Part shown: in pieces, positions 20,738 to 32,896 of the stretch
How the letters are laid out: each line of letters starts with the position of its first letter
Numbering within the stretch: the stretch's first letter is position 1
Source: UBA4427 sp046351135
GTDB taxonomy: Bacteria; Myxococcota_A; UBA9160; UBA4427
DNA length: 64,000 nucleotides
Assembly: GCA_046351135.1 (NCBI GenBank)
Contig: JAXLZA010000005.1
Span: forward strand, 186,001-250,000
Direction of reading: 5' to 3'
The notes under the pieces: generated by a model
The model's database searches: none
Told to the model about the DNA's origin: nothing
Seen by the model: only the letters and a program-made list of their open reading frames with translations
Made by a program: the position numbers and the translations under genes

Positions 20738-22564
20738 CTACGAGCCGCCGGGCGCCCCGCCGGAAGTCCCCCCTTCCGCGCCACCTTGCCCCGGTCGGGG
20801 GCTTCCAGGGAGCACCGGATCGACCCCCACGGCCGCTCCGTCCGTTCGGGGATCCGCCCCGCCGAGATGCAATCCGCTCTCCGGATCGACGACGATCACC
20901 TCGGCGGCCGACCAGGTTCTCGGGCTGCGCGTGACGTCGTGCCCCCGCTCCTTCAGCCCCCGGACGACCTCGTCCCGAACGGCCGGCTCGACATCCAGGC
21001 GGTTCGGATCCCATTGATGATGGATTCGCGGAGCGGCGACGGCCGCATGCGGATCCATCGCCCAGTCGACCACGTTGACGATCGTGAGGAGCGTCGTCGA
21101 GATGATGCGCGGACCGCCCGGGCTGCCGGTGACCATGAAGAGCCGTCCGTCGCGATCGAGGATCGCGGGCGTCATGCTCGAGAGCGGGCGCTTGCGCGCG
21201 GCGACGAGATTGGCGCCGCGCGTGTCGATCAGGCCATAGCTGTTCGGTGTTCCCTTCGCGACGGCGAAGTCGTCCATCTCGTTGTTCAGGATCACGCCGG
21301 TTCCCGGGACCGTGATGCCGGAGCCGAACGGCGTGTTGATGGTCATCGTCAGCGCGACGGCGCGGCCTTCGCGATCGGTCACGGAGAGGTGGGTAGTGCC
21401 GGCGTCCTCGGGAATCGTCCCGGGCGCACGAATCGTCGTCGCCTTCTGCGGATCGATCCGGGACCGCTGTCGCGTCGCATAACCCTTCGAGACCAGTGTC
21501 GCGATCGGGACCTCCACGAAATCCGAGTCGCCCATGTAGGCCGCCCGATCCGCGAAGGCGAGCTTCATCGCCTCGGCCAGCAGGTGCAGGGCCTGAACTC
21601 CCCCCGGCTCCGTCTTCGCCAGATCGAATCCCTCGAGCACGTTCAGGGCCTGGACGAGCACCGCCCCTCCGGACGAGGGCGGAGGAAAGCTGACGACCCG
21701 GAATCCGCGATAGTCGCCGACCACGGGCTCCCGCCACTTCGGCTCGTAGCGCCGGAGGTCGTCGAGGCCGACCAGACCGCCGCGGTGCTCGATCTCCCGC
21801 ACGATCGCGCGGCCGATCTCGCCGTCCCGGAAGACACCCTCGCCGCGCTTCGCGAGCAGACGAAGCGATCGGCCGAGATCGCGCTGGACCAGCCTGGATC
21901 CCTTCATGGCCGCTGGGTCGAAGGGGGCGAACTGGATTCGCCACGTCTCCGCGAACTCCTCGCGCGAGAGCCGCGATCGCATGAAGCCTGCCATCCCGGC
22001 GTGATAGTCGCCGATCTCCACCCCCTCCTCCGCGAGCGCGATGGCGGGCGCGAGCACCTCGGCCAGCGTCATCGTGCCGTGGGCCTCGAGCAGCTCGATC
22101 ATGCCGGGGACGAACGAGGGGACGGCGACGGCGAGCGGACCGAGCACCGACGCATGCTCCGCCACGCCAGGCTCGACGAACATCGTCGGCGTCGCCCTCG
22201 CCGGCGCCACTTCGCGCGCATCGAGCGCGTGGAGGGATCCGTCGGCGAGGCGCACGAGCGCAAAGGCACCACCACCGACGCCCGCCGAGAACGGCTGAGC
22301 CACCCCGACGGCAAAGGCCGTCGCCACGGCGGCGTCGATCGCGTTCCCCCCGCGCTCGAGGATCTCGGCCCCGGCGCGGGCCGCGGCATGATGGCTCGAA
22401 ACCACCATGCCCCCCCGCGCGACGACGGGCCGATCCGCCACCCCGGCCTCGCGCGCGGTCGAGAGCCGGGCCAGCGAGCCGACGAGGAGCACGATCAGGC
22501 CAAAGGCCATGGACGCACGAACACGGGCCGGACGGGCGCATCGCCCCGCCGCGCGAATCGCCAT
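20738..22564 (-). CDS. ggt: Gamma-glutamyltransferase
   Basis: About 608 residues. An Arg-rich start and a hydrophobic stretch (MAFGLIVLLVGSLARLSTA) form an export signal. The large subunit follows (VVARGGMVVSSHHAAARAGA, then EILERGGNAIDAAVA and GVGGGAFALV). The autocleavage/nucleophile site is DAGTTHLSVTD, the first Thr being the expected N-terminus of the small subunit, then MTINTPFGSG, LNNEMDDF and the PLSSMTPAIL and TGSPGGPRII motifs. It cleaves gamma-glutamyl bonds, for example of glutathione, in the periplasm. The Gly/Pro-rich C-terminal tail is extra. Start is uncertain: ATG 22609 and GTG 22654 are also in frame; 22564 gives the best signal peptide. Confidence 0.9.
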   Translation of the reverse strand: MAIRAAGRCARPARVRASMAFGLIVLLVGSLARLSTAREAGVADRPVVARGGMVVSSHHAAARAGAEILERGGNAIDAAVATAFAVGVAQPFSAGVGGGAFALVRLADGSLHALDAREVAPARATPTMFVEPGVAEHASVLGPLAVAVPSFVPGMIELLEAHGTMTLAEVLAPAIALAEEGVEIGDYHAGMAGFMRSRLSREEFAETWRIQFAPFDPAAMKGSRLVQRDLGRSLRLLAKRGEGVFRDGEIGRAIVREIEHRGGLVGLDDLRRYEPKWREPVVGDYRGFRVVSFPPPSSGGAVLVQALNVLEGFDLAKTEPGGVQALHLLAEAMKLAFADRAAYMGDSDFVEVPIATLVSKGYATRQRSRIDPQKATTIRAPGTIPEDAGTTHLSVTDREGRAVALTMTINTPFGSGITVPGTGVILNNEMDDFAVAKGTPNSYGLIDTRGANLVAARKRPLSSMTPAILDRDGRLFMVTGSPGGPRIISTTLLTIVNVVDWAMDPHAAVAAPRIHHQWDPNRLDVEPAVRDEVVRGLKERGHDVTRSPRTWSAAEVIVVDPESGLHLGGADPRTDGAAVGVDPVLPGSPRPGQGGAEGGTSGGAPGGS

Positions 22565-22688
22565 CAAACTGCTCAAAAACGTTCGCAAGGACGTCGATGT
22601 AGCCTGCATGATGACCAAGCTATCACAGGCGGTCCGCGCACCATCGCACTCCACGGCCGGCCCGATTGCGGCGGCGCGCGAGTGGACG

Positions 22689-23516
22689 ATGGATCCCGAT
22701 CGGGTGTCGCGACGATCGCCTGGCCGTCGGTGCCTGCGCGCGGCGGTCGCCTCGATCGGGGTGAGCGCGTGCGTCGTGCTCGTGTCTTCGGCGTGCTCGG
22801 AAGCCGATCACACCGTCGGCGACCGGAGCGCGAGCGATCGAGCCGCCTCGCCGGAGAGGGGAGAGGCGGACCGACCCCAAGCGCCCTTCGAGTGGCCCCG
22901 ATCGGCCGAGCATCCCGTGATGACCATCGAGGTGGAGCACACGGGAGATCGGGGAACGATCGACATCGAGCTGATGCCCGAGCTCGCCCCGAAGAGCGTC
23001 GAGCACGTCGTGAAGCTCGCGCGCAGCGGCTACTTCGACGGGACCACGTTTCATCGCGTGATTCCGGGCTTCATGATCCAGGGCGGGGATCCCAATAGCC
23101 GGGACGCGGATCCGACGAACGACGGACGAGGCGGCGACCCGACGCCGATCCCCGACGAGTTCGGGGTGGCGCCCTTCGAGCGCGGCGTCGTCGCGCTCGC
23201 GAACCGCGGCCAACGGAACTCGAGCACGCCTCAGCTCTTCATCATGCAGTCGGAGAACCGGGACCTCGACGGCCGGTACAACGTGATCGGGCGGGTCCGG
23301 ACGGGCCTTGATCGGGTCGATGCGATCGCCCAGTCCGCCACGGACCAGGTCGGTCGGTGGGGGCCGAAGGATCGACCGCTCGAGAACGTCGTCCTGCGCA
23401 GGGTGACGGTGGCGACGGGAGCTCCGACCGATGCATCGAGCGAGGATCCATCGAAGACGCCTGCCGCCGACGCTCCAGGTCCGGCGAGGCCGCGAGAGCC
23501 CAGCCGGGAGGGCTGA
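22689..23516 (+). CDS. Cyclophilin-type peptidyl-prolyl isomerase, probable lipoprotein
   Basis: 275 residues. A basic N-terminus (RRSPGRRCLR) and a hydrophobic run ending LVSSACSEAD suggest a lipoprotein signal with Cys as the modified residue, although the -3 position is Ser and not the usual Leu. The cyclophilin domain spans about residues 78-250: IDIELMPELAPKSVEHVVKL, FDGTTFHRVIPGFMIQGGD, then a loop and PQLFIMQ for the family's SQFFI. Arg in FHRVIPGFMIQGGD is the catalytic type. A Pro/Ala-rich tail ends the protein. Expected role is proline isomerisation of exported proteins in the periplasm. ATG 22611 is an upstream alternative. Divergent from ggt. Confidence 0.88.
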   Translation: MDPDRVSRRSPGRRCLRAAVASIGVSACVVLVSSACSEADHTVGDRSASDRAASPERGEADRPQAPFEWPRSAEHPVMTIEVEHTGDRGTIDIELMPELAPKSVEHVVKLARSGYFDGTTFHRVIPGFMIQGGDPNSRDADPTNDGRGGDPTPIPDEFGVAPFERGVVALANRGQRNSSTPQLFIMQSENRDLDGRYNVIGRVRTGLDRVDAIAQSATDQVGRWGPKDRPLENVVLRRVTVATGAPTDASSEDPSKTPAADAPGPARPREPSREG

Positions 23517-23610
23517 ACGCTCCACGGCGTTTCGAAGCGCGCGGGCAGCCACATTTTTGGACCAGATCCTCGACGGAAACGGGGAGTCCGGTAGAGTCCC
23601 GCTTCCCGGT

Positions 23611-23686
23611 GGCCCGGTAGCTCAGTTGGTAGAGCACGCGACTGAAAATCGCGGTGTCGGCGGTTCGACCCCGCCCTGGGCCACCA
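23611..23686 (+). tRNA. tRNA-Phe (GAA)
   Basis: Full cloverleaf of 76 bases: acceptor GGCCCGG/CTGGGCC with one G-U pair, D arm GCTC/GAGC, anticodon stem CGCGA/TCGCG with loop CTGAAAA (anticodon GAA), T stem GGCGG/CCGCC with TTCGACC. The CCA end is encoded. A TAGAGT at 23592-23597 could be its -10 box, though the matching -35 (CTCGAC) is weak. It stands alone, converging on the rRNA operon. Confidence 0.97.
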
Positions 23687-23929
23687 TCCCGCGGCCCTCG
23701 ACCGCGCCGCTCGACCCCGAGCACTCCCGCGCTCTCCCGCTTCCTGGGGATCTGTCCAGAAGCGCCGAAGAGCCTTCCCGCATGCACTGCACAGCGCGTT
23801 CCGCGGCAGACTTGAGCCGTCCTCAAGCAAAGACTCACGTCGGTCGCCGCTTCGACTCGCCGCACATCGCCCAGCACCCGGCCCCAGGGCCGCGCACGTC
23901 CGGCCGAATCCAGGCGTATGCGAGCGCCC
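23687..23929. other. Gap between tRNA-Phe and the rRNA terminator
   Basis: No gene, RNA or convincing hairpin terminator for tRNA-Phe was recognised in these roughly 240 bases, where two transcription units converge. Confidence 0.5.
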
Positions 23930-23973
23930 AAAACGGAAGCGGCGCTCGTCACCTCTCGGTGCTCGAGCGCCGC
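23930..23973 (-). terminator. Intrinsic terminator of the rRNA operon
   Basis: On the minus strand GCGGCGCTCG pairs with CGAGCGCCGC (10 bp, 23939-23948 with 23964-23973). The loop itself folds as CACC-GAGA-GGTG, a GNRA-capped stem. TTCCGTTTT follows. It begins 10 bases after the 5S 3' end. Confidence 0.88.
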
Positions 23974-23982
23974 CCGTATAGA

Positions 23983-24099
<117 letters not shown>

Positions 24100-24224
24100 A
24101 AACCGTCGCGTCGACTTCCGTTCCCATGACCCGCCTCGCCCTCATGAAGCTCACGCTTGCATGACCGAGTCGGACCCGAGTCGACGACTTGAATCTCTAT
24201 CGATCCACGATCGATCCTTGATCT

Positions 24225-24244
24225 CTGAATATCTTTCCGAACTG
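24225..24244 (-). repeat. Distal arm of the 23S rRNA processing stem
   Basis: The sequence CTGAATATCTTTCCGAACTG after the 23S gene is the inverted match (one difference) of 27354-27373 before it. In the transcript the two would pair across the 23S rRNA, the usual RNase III target. The match continues more loosely through GCGTCT. Confidence 0.8.
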
Positions 24245-24288
24245 GAGCGTCTCGCTCAAAGCAAGTGTCATCAAACCCACTTCTGATC

Positions 24289-27242
<2,954 letters not shown>

Positions 27243-27353
27243 ATAAATCAGTTGGGCAGTGTCGGCCTGGATCCCGATCAGGCTTGGGGCCCTCTCGAGA
27301 AACGTTGAAGTCTCACGACTTCGCCGACTCTTGTCTTGCAAGCAAGACGCTCT

Positions 27354-27373
27354 CAGCTCGGAAAGATATTCAG
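27354..27373 (-). repeat. Proximal arm of the 23S rRNA processing stem
   Basis: Inverted partner of 24225-24244, located between tRNA-Ala and the 23S gene. No other feature was seen in the 27243-27507 spacer. Confidence 0.8.
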
Positions 27374-27507
27374 TTATCAAAGATCGATGGGATCCGAAGA
27401 TCGACTCCCGCCTGTATTGGGCGGGCACACCTGATAGGTGCCATTTCATTCATCGGCAGAGACCTGACGAAGGTCAGGGCTAGCCGATCCGTTACGCCTG
27501 GACCCGG

Positions 27508-27580
27508 TGGAGCTGGACGGGATCGAACCGACGACCTCAGGCTTGCAAAGCCCGCGCTCTCCCAGCTGAGCTACAGCCCC
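27508..27580 (-). tRNA. tRNA-Ala (TGC)
   Basis: 73 bases in the 16S-23S spacer. Acceptor GGGGCTG/CAGCTCC, D arm GCTC/GAGC, anticodon loop with TGC inside GGGCTTTGCAAGCC, T arm with GGTTCGATC. The genome continues ACCG after the acceptor, so the final CCA is not encoded and must be added. Confidence 0.96.
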
Positions 27581-27703
27581 ATTCGGGGTCGGACGCGCAT
27601 GCGTCCGGTCCAGGAGAACCTCGAAGCGAGGTCAGTTCGATCAGACCAGTTCCTCGTTGTCGATTGCTTGCCGCCGGGCCCATGGCTTCGGCGGGTGGCG
27701 AGC

Positions 27704-27780
27704 TGGTGGGCCTGGGTGGACTCGAACCACCGACCTCCCGCTTATCAGGCGGACGCTCTAACCACCTGAGCTACAGGCCC
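27704..27780 (-). tRNA. tRNA-Ile (GAT)
   Basis: 77 bases in the 16S-23S spacer. Acceptor GGGCCTG/CAGGCCC, anticodon GAT inside CGCCTGATAAGCG, T arm GGTTCGAGTCC. CCA is encoded, unlike in the neighbouring tRNA-Ala. Confidence 0.97.
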
Positions 27781-27857
27781 TGAAACTCGCGAGAGTTGTG
27801 GTTCACCGCTCTTCCCGCCCACGAGAGGCGCAGCAGCCTTCGACACTCCGGTCTCCA

Positions 27858-27876
27858 AAAACTGAATAGCGTGTGG
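27858..27876 (-). repeat. Distal arm of the 16S rRNA processing stem
   Basis: In the RNA, CCACACGCTATTCAGTTTT after 16S is the perfect 19-base complement of the leader segment at 29777-29795. The paired arms bracket the 16S rRNA and would be the RNase III site. Nothing else was recognised in the 27781-28071 spacer. Confidence 0.85.
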
Positions 27877-28068
27877 CGCGGAACGAGCATCGATCAGAAC
27901 ACTCCCCGATTGAACGAGTAACCGGGAGAACCCGGGATTCAAGCATTCTTGGCGTTCTCGAGGAACACCGCGATCGATGTGACTTCCAGTTGCTCATCTC
28001 CTGATCTTCAGCGAATTCGCCTTTCGGCAAATTCGCGATCAGGAGCGGTCTCGAGGACCGGAGCTCCC

Positions 28069-29626
<1,558 letters not shown>

Positions 29627-29776
29627 AAAATTGGCTGACAGCTCGAGGCGAACCTCGACCGTCATGATCACAGACAGCGACAGGGCAGAGCGGCGAACCG
29701 CAAGCCCGAGACGCTGTCAGGGGACATGTAATTTGTTGTCTCGATCCGCCTTGTCGAGCATCCCCGACTCGACGGA

Positions 29777-29795
29777 CCACACGCTATTCAGTTTT
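29777..29795 (-). repeat. Proximal arm of the 16S rRNA processing stem
   Basis: Leader segment AAAACTGAATAGCGTGTGG, perfect inverted match to 27858-27876. Confidence 0.85.
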
Positions 29796-29803
29796 CAAAG
29801 AGC
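29793..29803 (-). promoter_or_regulatory. boxA-like antitermination site in the rRNA leader
   Basis: GCTCTTTGAAA resembles the boxA core (TGCTCTTTAACA in E. coli) bound by NusB/S10 to stop premature termination of rRNA transcripts. It lies directly beside the 16S processing stem, the normal position. Confidence 0.55.
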
Positions 29804-29914
29804 GACCGAGGCCCTGGGAGCTTGTAGAGAACTCCCTCAGACAAACCTGCGCCGTACTTGATGAACTTTGGCCAGGAATCCGACCGCGCGAGTGATCCCC
29901 GCTGCGGGCGCCGT

Positions 29915-29943
29915 AACGTAAAGGAGCGTGCAAGTCGGGTCAA
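29915..29943 (-). promoter_or_regulatory. Main rRNA operon promoter
   Basis: TTGACC (29938-29943) and TACGTT (29915-29920) on the minus strand, 17 bases apart, about 290 bases before the 16S 5' end. The rest of the 379-base gap (29627-30007) holds the leader and no gene. Confidence 0.65.
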
Positions 29944-29959
29944 GCCCTGTCTGCCCCGC

Positions 29960-29975
29960 TTTTTTTCTTTTTTTT
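29960..29975 (-). promoter_or_regulatory. A-tract upstream of the rRNA promoter (UP-element candidate)
   Basis: The minus strand carries A8-G-A7 roughly at -52 to -67 relative to the predicted start. It is by far the most A-rich stretch in this GC-rich window. Such tracts bind the RNA polymerase alpha C-terminal domain or bend DNA. It also lies just after tyrS. Confidence 0.5.
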
Positions 29976-29983
29976 GCACATCC

Positions 29984-30005
29984 CGAGGGGGCCGAAGCCA
30001 CCTCG
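29984..30005 (-). terminator. Hairpin after tyrS
   Basis: CGAGG/CCTCG with inner GGC/GCC and a TTCG loop starts 3 bases after the tyrS stop. There is no T-tract on the minus strand; A residues follow. It would separate tyrS from the rRNA promoter. Confidence 0.5.
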
Positions 30006-30007
30006 AA

Positions 30008-31234
30008 TCAGCCCCCGATTCGGACCCGGGCGAATCGCCGCTTCCCCACCTGGAAGACCCGCTCGCCCGGCCCGACCATGATTACGCCATCTGCGACGCG
30101 CGCGCCATCCATCGTCACCGCGCCCTGCTCGACGAGCCTGCGCGCCTCCCCGCGACTCGGTGCGAGGCCGGCTTCGACGAGCACTTCGACCAGCCGCTTC
30201 GCGCCCCCCGCGAGCTCGACGAGCGGGATGTCCTTAGGCTGCTCCTTGCGCTGAACGACGCGACGAAAATGCTCGCGTGCGTCGTCCGCGTTAGGCGATC
30301 CGTGCAGTCTCGCGACGACGCTATGTGCGAGGTCGTGCTTGAGCGCCATCGGATCACCCGATCCCGATTCGAAATGGCCCATCGCAGCCACGAGATCGCC
30401 CCATTGACCACTCGAAAGGATGCGCGCCCAGGACGGCATGACGGCATCCGGCAGACTCATGACCTTCCCGTACATGTTGGCTGGGTCGTCGAACAGGCCG
30501 ATGCTATTTCCGAGGCTCTTGCTCATCTTGTCCTTGCCATCGAGGCCGACGAGCAGAGGATGCGTGATGACGGCCTGCGGCTCCTGCCCGTAGGCCTTCT
30601 GGATCTCGCGCCCCATGAGGAGATTGAAGGTCTGATCGGTCCCCCCGAGCTCGACGTCGGCCTCGAGAACGACGGAGTCGTACGCCTGGACGAACGGGTA
30701 CAGGAACTCGTGTACGAAGATGGGAACTTCGCCGGTGTGACGCTTCGCGAAATCCTCGCGCTCGAGCATGCGGGCGACGGTGCCCTGCGAACAGAGACGG
30801 ACGAAGTCGCTCGACTTCATGGCGTCCATCCATTCGCCATTGAAGCGCAGCTCGACCTTCGAGACGTCGATGAGTCTCGAGACCTGATCCACGTACGTTC
30901 GGGCATTCTGGGCGACCTGCTCCGCCGTCAGGGCGGGGCGAGCCTTGTTTCGCCCGCTCGGATCACCGATGCGCGCCGTGAAGTCGCCGATCAGGAAGAT
31001 CGGGGTGTGTCCCAGCTCGAGGAAACGGCGGAGCTTCATGATCACGACGCTGTGACCGAGATGGAGATCCGGCGACGACGGGTCCGCCCCCAGCTTGACG
31101 CGGAGCGGGCGCCCCTCCTGCAGGCGAGTCGCGAGGCGGCTCGCGAGCTCGGACTCGCCGTGGAAATCGACGGCCCCCTCCCGCATGACGGCGAGCTGGC
31201 GCTCGACCTCGGCCTGGACCCGTGCGTCCGTCAT
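30008..31234 (-). CDS. tyrS: Tyrosyl-tRNA synthetase
   Basis: 408 residues, class I synthetase charging tRNA-Tyr. The HIGH-type motif is HLGH in PSSPDLHLGHSVVIMKLRRF, the KMSKS loop is DGKDKMSKSLGN, and the C-terminus carries an S4 RNA-binding domain (SRGEARRLVEQGAVTMDGAR). The FLIGDFTARIGDPSGRNKAR block and the roughly 400-residue length match the TyrRZ-like bacterial subgroup, which differs from the E. coli-length TyrS family in details. ATG 31234 begins MTDARVQAEVERQLAVM. The upstream cyclo-ligase gene ends 20 bases away, so they are probably cotranscribed. Confidence 0.94.
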   Translation of the reverse strand: MTDARVQAEVERQLAVMREGAVDFHGESELASRLATRLQEGRPLRVKLGADPSSPDLHLGHSVVIMKLRRFLELGHTPIFLIGDFTARIGDPSGRNKARPALTAEQVAQNARTYVDQVSRLIDVSKVELRFNGEWMDAMKSSDFVRLCSQGTVARMLEREDFAKRHTGEVPIFVHEFLYPFVQAYDSVVLEADVELGGTDQTFNLLMGREIQKAYGQEPQAVITHPLLVGLDGKDKMSKSLGNSIGLFDDPANMYGKVMSLPDAVMPSWARILSSGQWGDLVAAMGHFESGSGDPMALKHDLAHSVVARLHGSPNADDAREHFRRVVQRKEQPKDIPLVELAGGAKRLVEVLVEAGLAPSRGEARRLVEQGAVTMDGARVADGVIMVGPGERVFQVGKRRFARVRIGG

Positions 31235-31254
31235 CTCGATCCTCGTCTCCCGAC

Positions 31255-31890
31255 TCAACTCGTCCGTCCGGCCCACGGCGGGCAGGCTTCGACGGTCTCC
31301 CGGTCCGTGACCACGCCGTCCACCCGTACGTCGAGCTCGGTCATCGGCACGCTCGCCACCAACTGGAACGCGAATCCGATCCCGACCAGCCGCGGGCGGC
31401 CCGGATCGGCCCGATCCGCGCCGAAGGTCCGGTCATAGTAGCCGCCACCCCGGCCGAGGCGGCCCCCGGCGCGGTCGAATGCGAGGCCGGGCACGCAGAG
31501 CAGGTCGTCGTCGATCGGACGCGTCCCGGGCCATTCCGCAGGCGGCTCGAGGATCCCGTAGCGGCCCGGGACGAGCCGCTCGATCGCCTCGACGACCACC
31601 AGCTCGAGCCGCCGATCCGACGTCGTTCTCGGCAGCAGCAAGGCCTTCCCGTCGTCCCGGACGCATCGGATCACGGGCGAGGTATCGAGCTCGCCCCCGT
31701 GCGTCACGAAGAGCCCGATTCGGGGCGCGATGCGCCAGGCGGGCAGCTCGGTCAGCCGTTCTGCCACGGCATGCCCTGCACGGAGGGCGCTCTCGGGGGT
31801 CTCCGCCGCGAGTCGGGCTCGCATGTCGAGGCGGAGCCTTCGCTTCGCGCTCGACGAAGGCGATCCCGACGGGGCATCCGATTGCGACAT
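31255..31890 (-). CDS. ygfA: 5-formyltetrahydrofolate cyclo-ligase
   Basis: 211 residues. It converts 5-formyl-THF to 5,10-methenyl-THF with ATP. The N-terminal basic KRRLRLDMRARLA and the C-terminal substrate/ATP motif GLAFDRAGGRLGRGGGYYDR mark the family; VGIGFAFQLVASVPMTELDV is the conserved end region. It starts 33 bases after zapA, a common pairing in proteobacteria. In many genomes 6S RNA lies between these two genes, but here there is no room for it. Confidence 0.92.
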   Translation of the reverse strand: MSQSDAPSGSPSSSAKRRLRLDMRARLAAETPESALRAGHAVAERLTELPAWRIAPRIGLFVTHGGELDTSPVIRCVRDDGKALLLPRTTSDRRLELVVVEAIERLVPGRYGILEPPAEWPGTRPIDDDLLCVPGLAFDRAGGRLGRGGGYYDRTFGADRADPGRPRLVGIGFAFQLVASVPMTELDVRVDGVVTDRETVEACPPWAGRTS

Positions 31891-31923
31891 GGAAGGATGG
31901 GCTCGGCGGACGGTCGGGTGGAT

Positions 31924-32424
31924 CTACCCGACACGCTCGCGACCGCCGGCCGCCGCGCGGGCGAGCGGCGCAGCCTCGCTCGCGTCGAGCGCTTCGCTGG
32001 CCGCCCCGGCAGCGATGCGCTCCCGGAGATCCTCGACGCTGGGCAGCTCGAGCGTCCGGGGCCGGGCGGCGACGCTGGCCACCGGCGCCTGAGCCGCTTC
32101 GACCGGGGCCTCGGTGTCCCCTCGCGCGGAGACGCCCCCGAGCGCGGACTCGACGCGCTCGATCAGCATGCGCAGCTTCTCGTCGCCGACCTCCGCCGCC
32201 GGACGCTCGTGCCACGCCAGGATCTCGCGCGCCAGGTTGAGGCAGGTGAGGACCGCGACGTCGAGAGAGTCGACCGTTCCGGTCCGCTCCCGCACGCGCT
32301 GCATCGCCCGGTCGACGTAGCCGGCGATCCGGGTCAGCCCTTCGTCGTCCCCGTCGCTGCGAATCCGGTACTCGTGACCGGCAATCCAGACGGCGACGGA
32401 GCGTCGATTGGGTCCGCCACTCAT
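31924..32424 (-). CDS. zapA: Cell division protein ZapA
   Basis: 166 residues. The first 100 are the ZapA fold, which bundles FtsZ filaments at the division site: VAVWIAGHEYRIRSDGDDEG, then a VDRAMQRVRERTGTVDSLDV helix and VLTCLNLAREILAW. A long Ala/Glu-rich tail of about 65 residues goes beyond the usual 100-110 residue protein. The ATG overlaps the TGA of the upstream coiled-coil gene (ATGA), showing tight coupling. Confidence 0.85.
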   Translation of the reverse strand: MSGGPNRRSVAVWIAGHEYRIRSDGDDEGLTRIAGYVDRAMQRVRERTGTVDSLDVAVLTCLNLAREILAWHERPAAEVGDEKLRMLIERVESALGGVSARGDTEAPVEAAQAPVASVAARPRTLELPSVEDLRERIAAGAASEALDASEAAPLARAAAGGRERVG

Positions 32425-32714
32425 CGAGCCGGCTCCAGAGCCGTCGATACGCTCGCCTGCAGCTGATCGAGGCGTGAGAGGATCTTGTTCACGCGATCCA
32501 CGGCCGAGGCACGGGTGGATCGCTCCGCCTCGAGGCGGGACTCGAGCACCGCGATGCGGTGCTCGCGGTCCAACAGCTCGCCTAACAGAGCCTCCCGCTC
32601 GGCCGACAGTCGGCGATGTTCGTCGATCAGGAAGTCGATGCTTCGCTCCAGCCGATCGAAATCGAAACGGCCTTCCCCATCCCCGGCACGTTCACTTCGA
32701 GTCGAAGTCATCAT
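32421..32714 (-). CDS. ZapB-like small coiled-coil cell-division protein
   Basis: 97 residues, mostly heptad-rich helix (RLERSIDFLIDEHRRLSAER, EALLGELLDREHRIAVLES). It resembles the small coiled-coil proteins encoded just upstream of zapA in deltaproteobacterial-type genomes and often named ZapB or cell division protein. Function as a Z-ring partner is inferred from this position and the coiled coil; the sequence alone is not diagnostic. ATG codons at 32714 and 32711 are adjacent. It is the first gene of a zapB-zapA-cyclo-ligase-tyrS unit; the 182-base region upstream is non-coding and should hold the promoter. Confidence 0.7.
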   Translation of the reverse strand: MMTSTRSERAGDGEGRFDFDRLERSIDFLIDEHRRLSAEREALLGELLDREHRIAVLESRLEAERSTRASAVDRVNKILSRLDQLQASVSTALEPAR

Positions 32715-32896
32715 GCAGCCAAGACTACACGATCCCGAATGGCGGGGTCACGCGATTTCGCGGAAGTCGCACGCGAGTCGAGTGACGCGGCCCACCGAGC
32801 GTCGCTCGCACATGCGTGCCGACGCCGACCCGATCGCATCGGGAGCCACCGTCCCGCCCATGCTCACGACCCGGGCGGACGTCACGCGTCGCCGAC

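Noticed and set aside
29960..29975. T-tract on the plus strand as an intrinsic terminator
   Set aside because: No plus-strand gene or hairpin precedes it; it is better read as the A tract of the minus-strand rRNA promoter.
31891..31923. 6S RNA between zapA and the cyclo-ligase gene
   Set aside because: The gap is only 33 bases, far too short.
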